Source of the DNA: Verrucomicrobiales bacterium
GTDB taxonomy: Bacteria; Verrucomicrobiota; Verrucomicrobiia; Verrucomicrobiales; Verrucomicrobiaceae
Direction: 5' to 3'
Length of the DNA: 17,865 nucleotides
Assembly (NCBI GenBank): GCA_003506995.1
Contig: DNXB01000533.1
Coordinates: 1,145 to 19,009 of the forward strand
Positions within the stretch are counted from its first letter, which is position 1, and each line of letters starts with the position of its first letter. Positions 16,781 to 17,865 of the stretch are shown here, piece by piece. The position numbers and the translations under genes are program-made. The notes below the pieces were generated by a model, which was not told the origin of the DNA, made no database searches, and worked only from the letters and a program-made list of their open reading frames with translations.

Positions 16781-17865
16781 TTACTTCAGCAGCGTGAGAG
16801 TGACGCGGCGGACGTCCATGACGGAGGAGCCGGGGATGTCGGTGGCGCGGAGCGTGAGCGGGCCTTGGCCGACGGGCAGGGTTATTTCGCCAAGTTTGAG
16901 CGTGCGGAATTCCTTCATCGTGCTCTCGCCGTGCGGTCGTGGCAGTGTGTCCTGGTTGGTGTAAAGCGGCGGATCCCAGCCGGGGGCGACTTTGCCGCTG
17001 AGTTTCGCGTTTTGGAAGGCTAGTTCGATGGTGGAGCCGGCATCGGGCACCTTGCAGGTGTAGTCGATGGTCACCTCGTATTTTCCGGGGGTGTGGACTT
17101 CGAGCAGCCAGACCATGCTGTCGTCTTTGCTCGTCCAGTTCACGAAATAAGAGCAGTTTGGTGCGCCGCTGCTGCGCTGCACGCCGCCGCGTGGCTCGCC
17201 ATCGCGCGCGGGCAGCATCGTGATTGGAAACTCGCGATAACCGACCGGAATCGGCCGCGGATCGACGGCATTGCCACCTTTCTTCTTGTCGCCCTTCGCT
17301 TTGGGTAAAGCTGCGACAGCGCCGAACACATCCTGCCGCCAGACTTTGACCGCGTCGGTGAGTTTCGCGGCCAGCGCAGGCTCCTTGTCGTTGATTGGCG
17401 TGGTCTGGCCGGGATCGGCGATCATGTCATAAAGCTGGCTCGCGTTGTCGAGACGATGCGTTTGCGTGCGCACGCTCGCGTTCATGGCCCAGGTGGAGAA
17501 AATCATGCGCTCCGGCCATTCGACGGCCTGTTTCATGAGCAGCGGCGTGAGATCGCGGCCATCCAGCGGTTTGTCGCCCACGCGTTTCACCCCGGCCAGG
17601 GCGGTGAGCGTGGGCATGAGATCAATCGCGCCGCTGATCTGCGTGACGGTGTGCCCGGCGGGCAGTTTCGCGGGCCAGCGGATGTAGCAGACGGAACGCA
17701 CGCCGCCCTCGTCGGTGGTGCCTTTTTTGCCCTTCATGCCGCCGGTCCAGCGCATCGAGTTGGGGCCGTTGTCGGAGAAATAGACGACGATGGTGTTCTC
17801 TTCCACGCCGTGCTGTTTCAGCCGCGAAAGCACGCGGCCCACGTTCATGTCCTGGTTCTCGACCA
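16781..17865 (-). CDS. Sulfatase, C-terminal part (start beyond the window)
   Basis: Partial: 361 residues are visible, and the frame is open at the window edge (VENQD precedes the first internal Met at 17848). The FSDNGP block carries the Asp-Asn metal ligands, followed by MKGKKGTTDEGGVR and CYIRWPAKLP, typical of the second half of the sulfatase core, and DLMPTLTALAG and PLDGRDLTPLL, family hallmarks. The formylglycine motif must lie outside the window. After a Lys-rich linker (KAKGDKKKGG) comes a beta-rich C-terminal domain (about the last 120 residues: WLLEVHTPGKYEVTIDY, then LTLRATDIPGSSVMDVRRV) resembling carbohydrate-binding sandwiches attached to sulfatases and fucosidases. It probably desulfates polysaccharides outside the cytoplasm. 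No terminator is visible after the stop. Confidence 0.88.
   Translation of the reverse strand, partial: VENQDMNVGRVLSRLKQHGVEENTIVVYFSDNGPNSMRWTGGMKGKKGTTDEGGVRSVCYIRWPAKLPAGHTVTQISGAIDLMPTLTALAGVKRVGDKPLDGRDLTPLLMKQAVEWPERMIFSTWAMNASVRTQTHRLDNASQLYDMIADPGQTTPINDKEPALAAKLTDAVKVWRQDVFGAVAALPKAKGDKKKGGNAVDPRPIPVGYREFPITMLPARDGEPRGGVQRSSGAPNCSYFVNWTSKDDSMVWLLEVHTPGKYEVTIDYTCKVPDAGSTIELAFQNAKLSGKVAPGWDPPLYTNQDTLPRPHGESTMKEFRTLKLGEITLPVGQGPLTLRATDIPGSSVMDVRRVTLTLLK

Overview
This window is GC-rich chromosomal DNA from what looks like a member of the Verrucomicrobiota (Verrucomicrobiales, Prosthecobacter-like). That assignment is inferred from gene content: sulfatases with Lys-rich tails, a Tat-exported Gfo/Idh/MocA oxidoreductase, a PhoD-type phosphatase, a sialate O-acetylesterase, and a giant envelope protein carrying a module that resembles the pilus-secretin-like Amuc_1098 family of Akkermansia. 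No rRNA, tRNA, transposase, integrase or CRISPR array was seen.

Layout. (1) 26-8464 (+) encodes one 2812-residue exported protein. Its two halves look paralogous. The first half ends in a TPR-like stretch, a secretin/STN-like module and about three membrane helices. A second signal peptide then starts at Met1474 with its own Shine-Dalgarno. The second half ends in a coiled coil, an autotransporter-type repeat (PATR) and a C-terminal membrane anchor. (2) Two stem-loops lie between this gene and a convergent Tat-type oxidoreductase (8561-10060, -). (3) Upstream on the minus strand are a small unknown coiled-coil protein (10216-10641) behind an AT-rich spacer, and a PhoD-like phosphatase (10790-12634). 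(4) The phosphatase is divergent from a sialate O-acetylesterase (12763-14493, +), which converges on a sulfatase (14520-15860, -). (5) 15984-16431 holds a small unknown gene bounded by integron-attC-like cores, followed upstream by a second small membrane protein gene and a palindromic spacer. (6) The window ends inside a second sulfatase (16781 to the edge, -).

Functionally, the catabolic genes suggest periplasmic or surface removal of sulfate, acetyl and phosphate groups from complex organic matter. They are in mixed orientations and are not one operon.

The most unusual signal is a family of 7-bp-phased repeats, each four heptamers plus two bases (30 nt). Units of the type TTCGTCA/TTCTGCA occur three times, each exactly in the hydrophobic core of a signal peptide, in two different reading frames. 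At the junction of the giant gene, three 30-nt heptamer blocks form a composite of about 121 bp with imperfect 30-nt terminal inverted repeats. Because 7 is not a multiple of 3, losing one heptamer from the first block would place a TGA exactly overlapping the internal ATG (TGATG). That would turn the single 2812-aa fusion into two translationally coupled genes of 1470 and 1339 codons. This suggests a recent fusion or a possible phase switch, and it can be tested directly.
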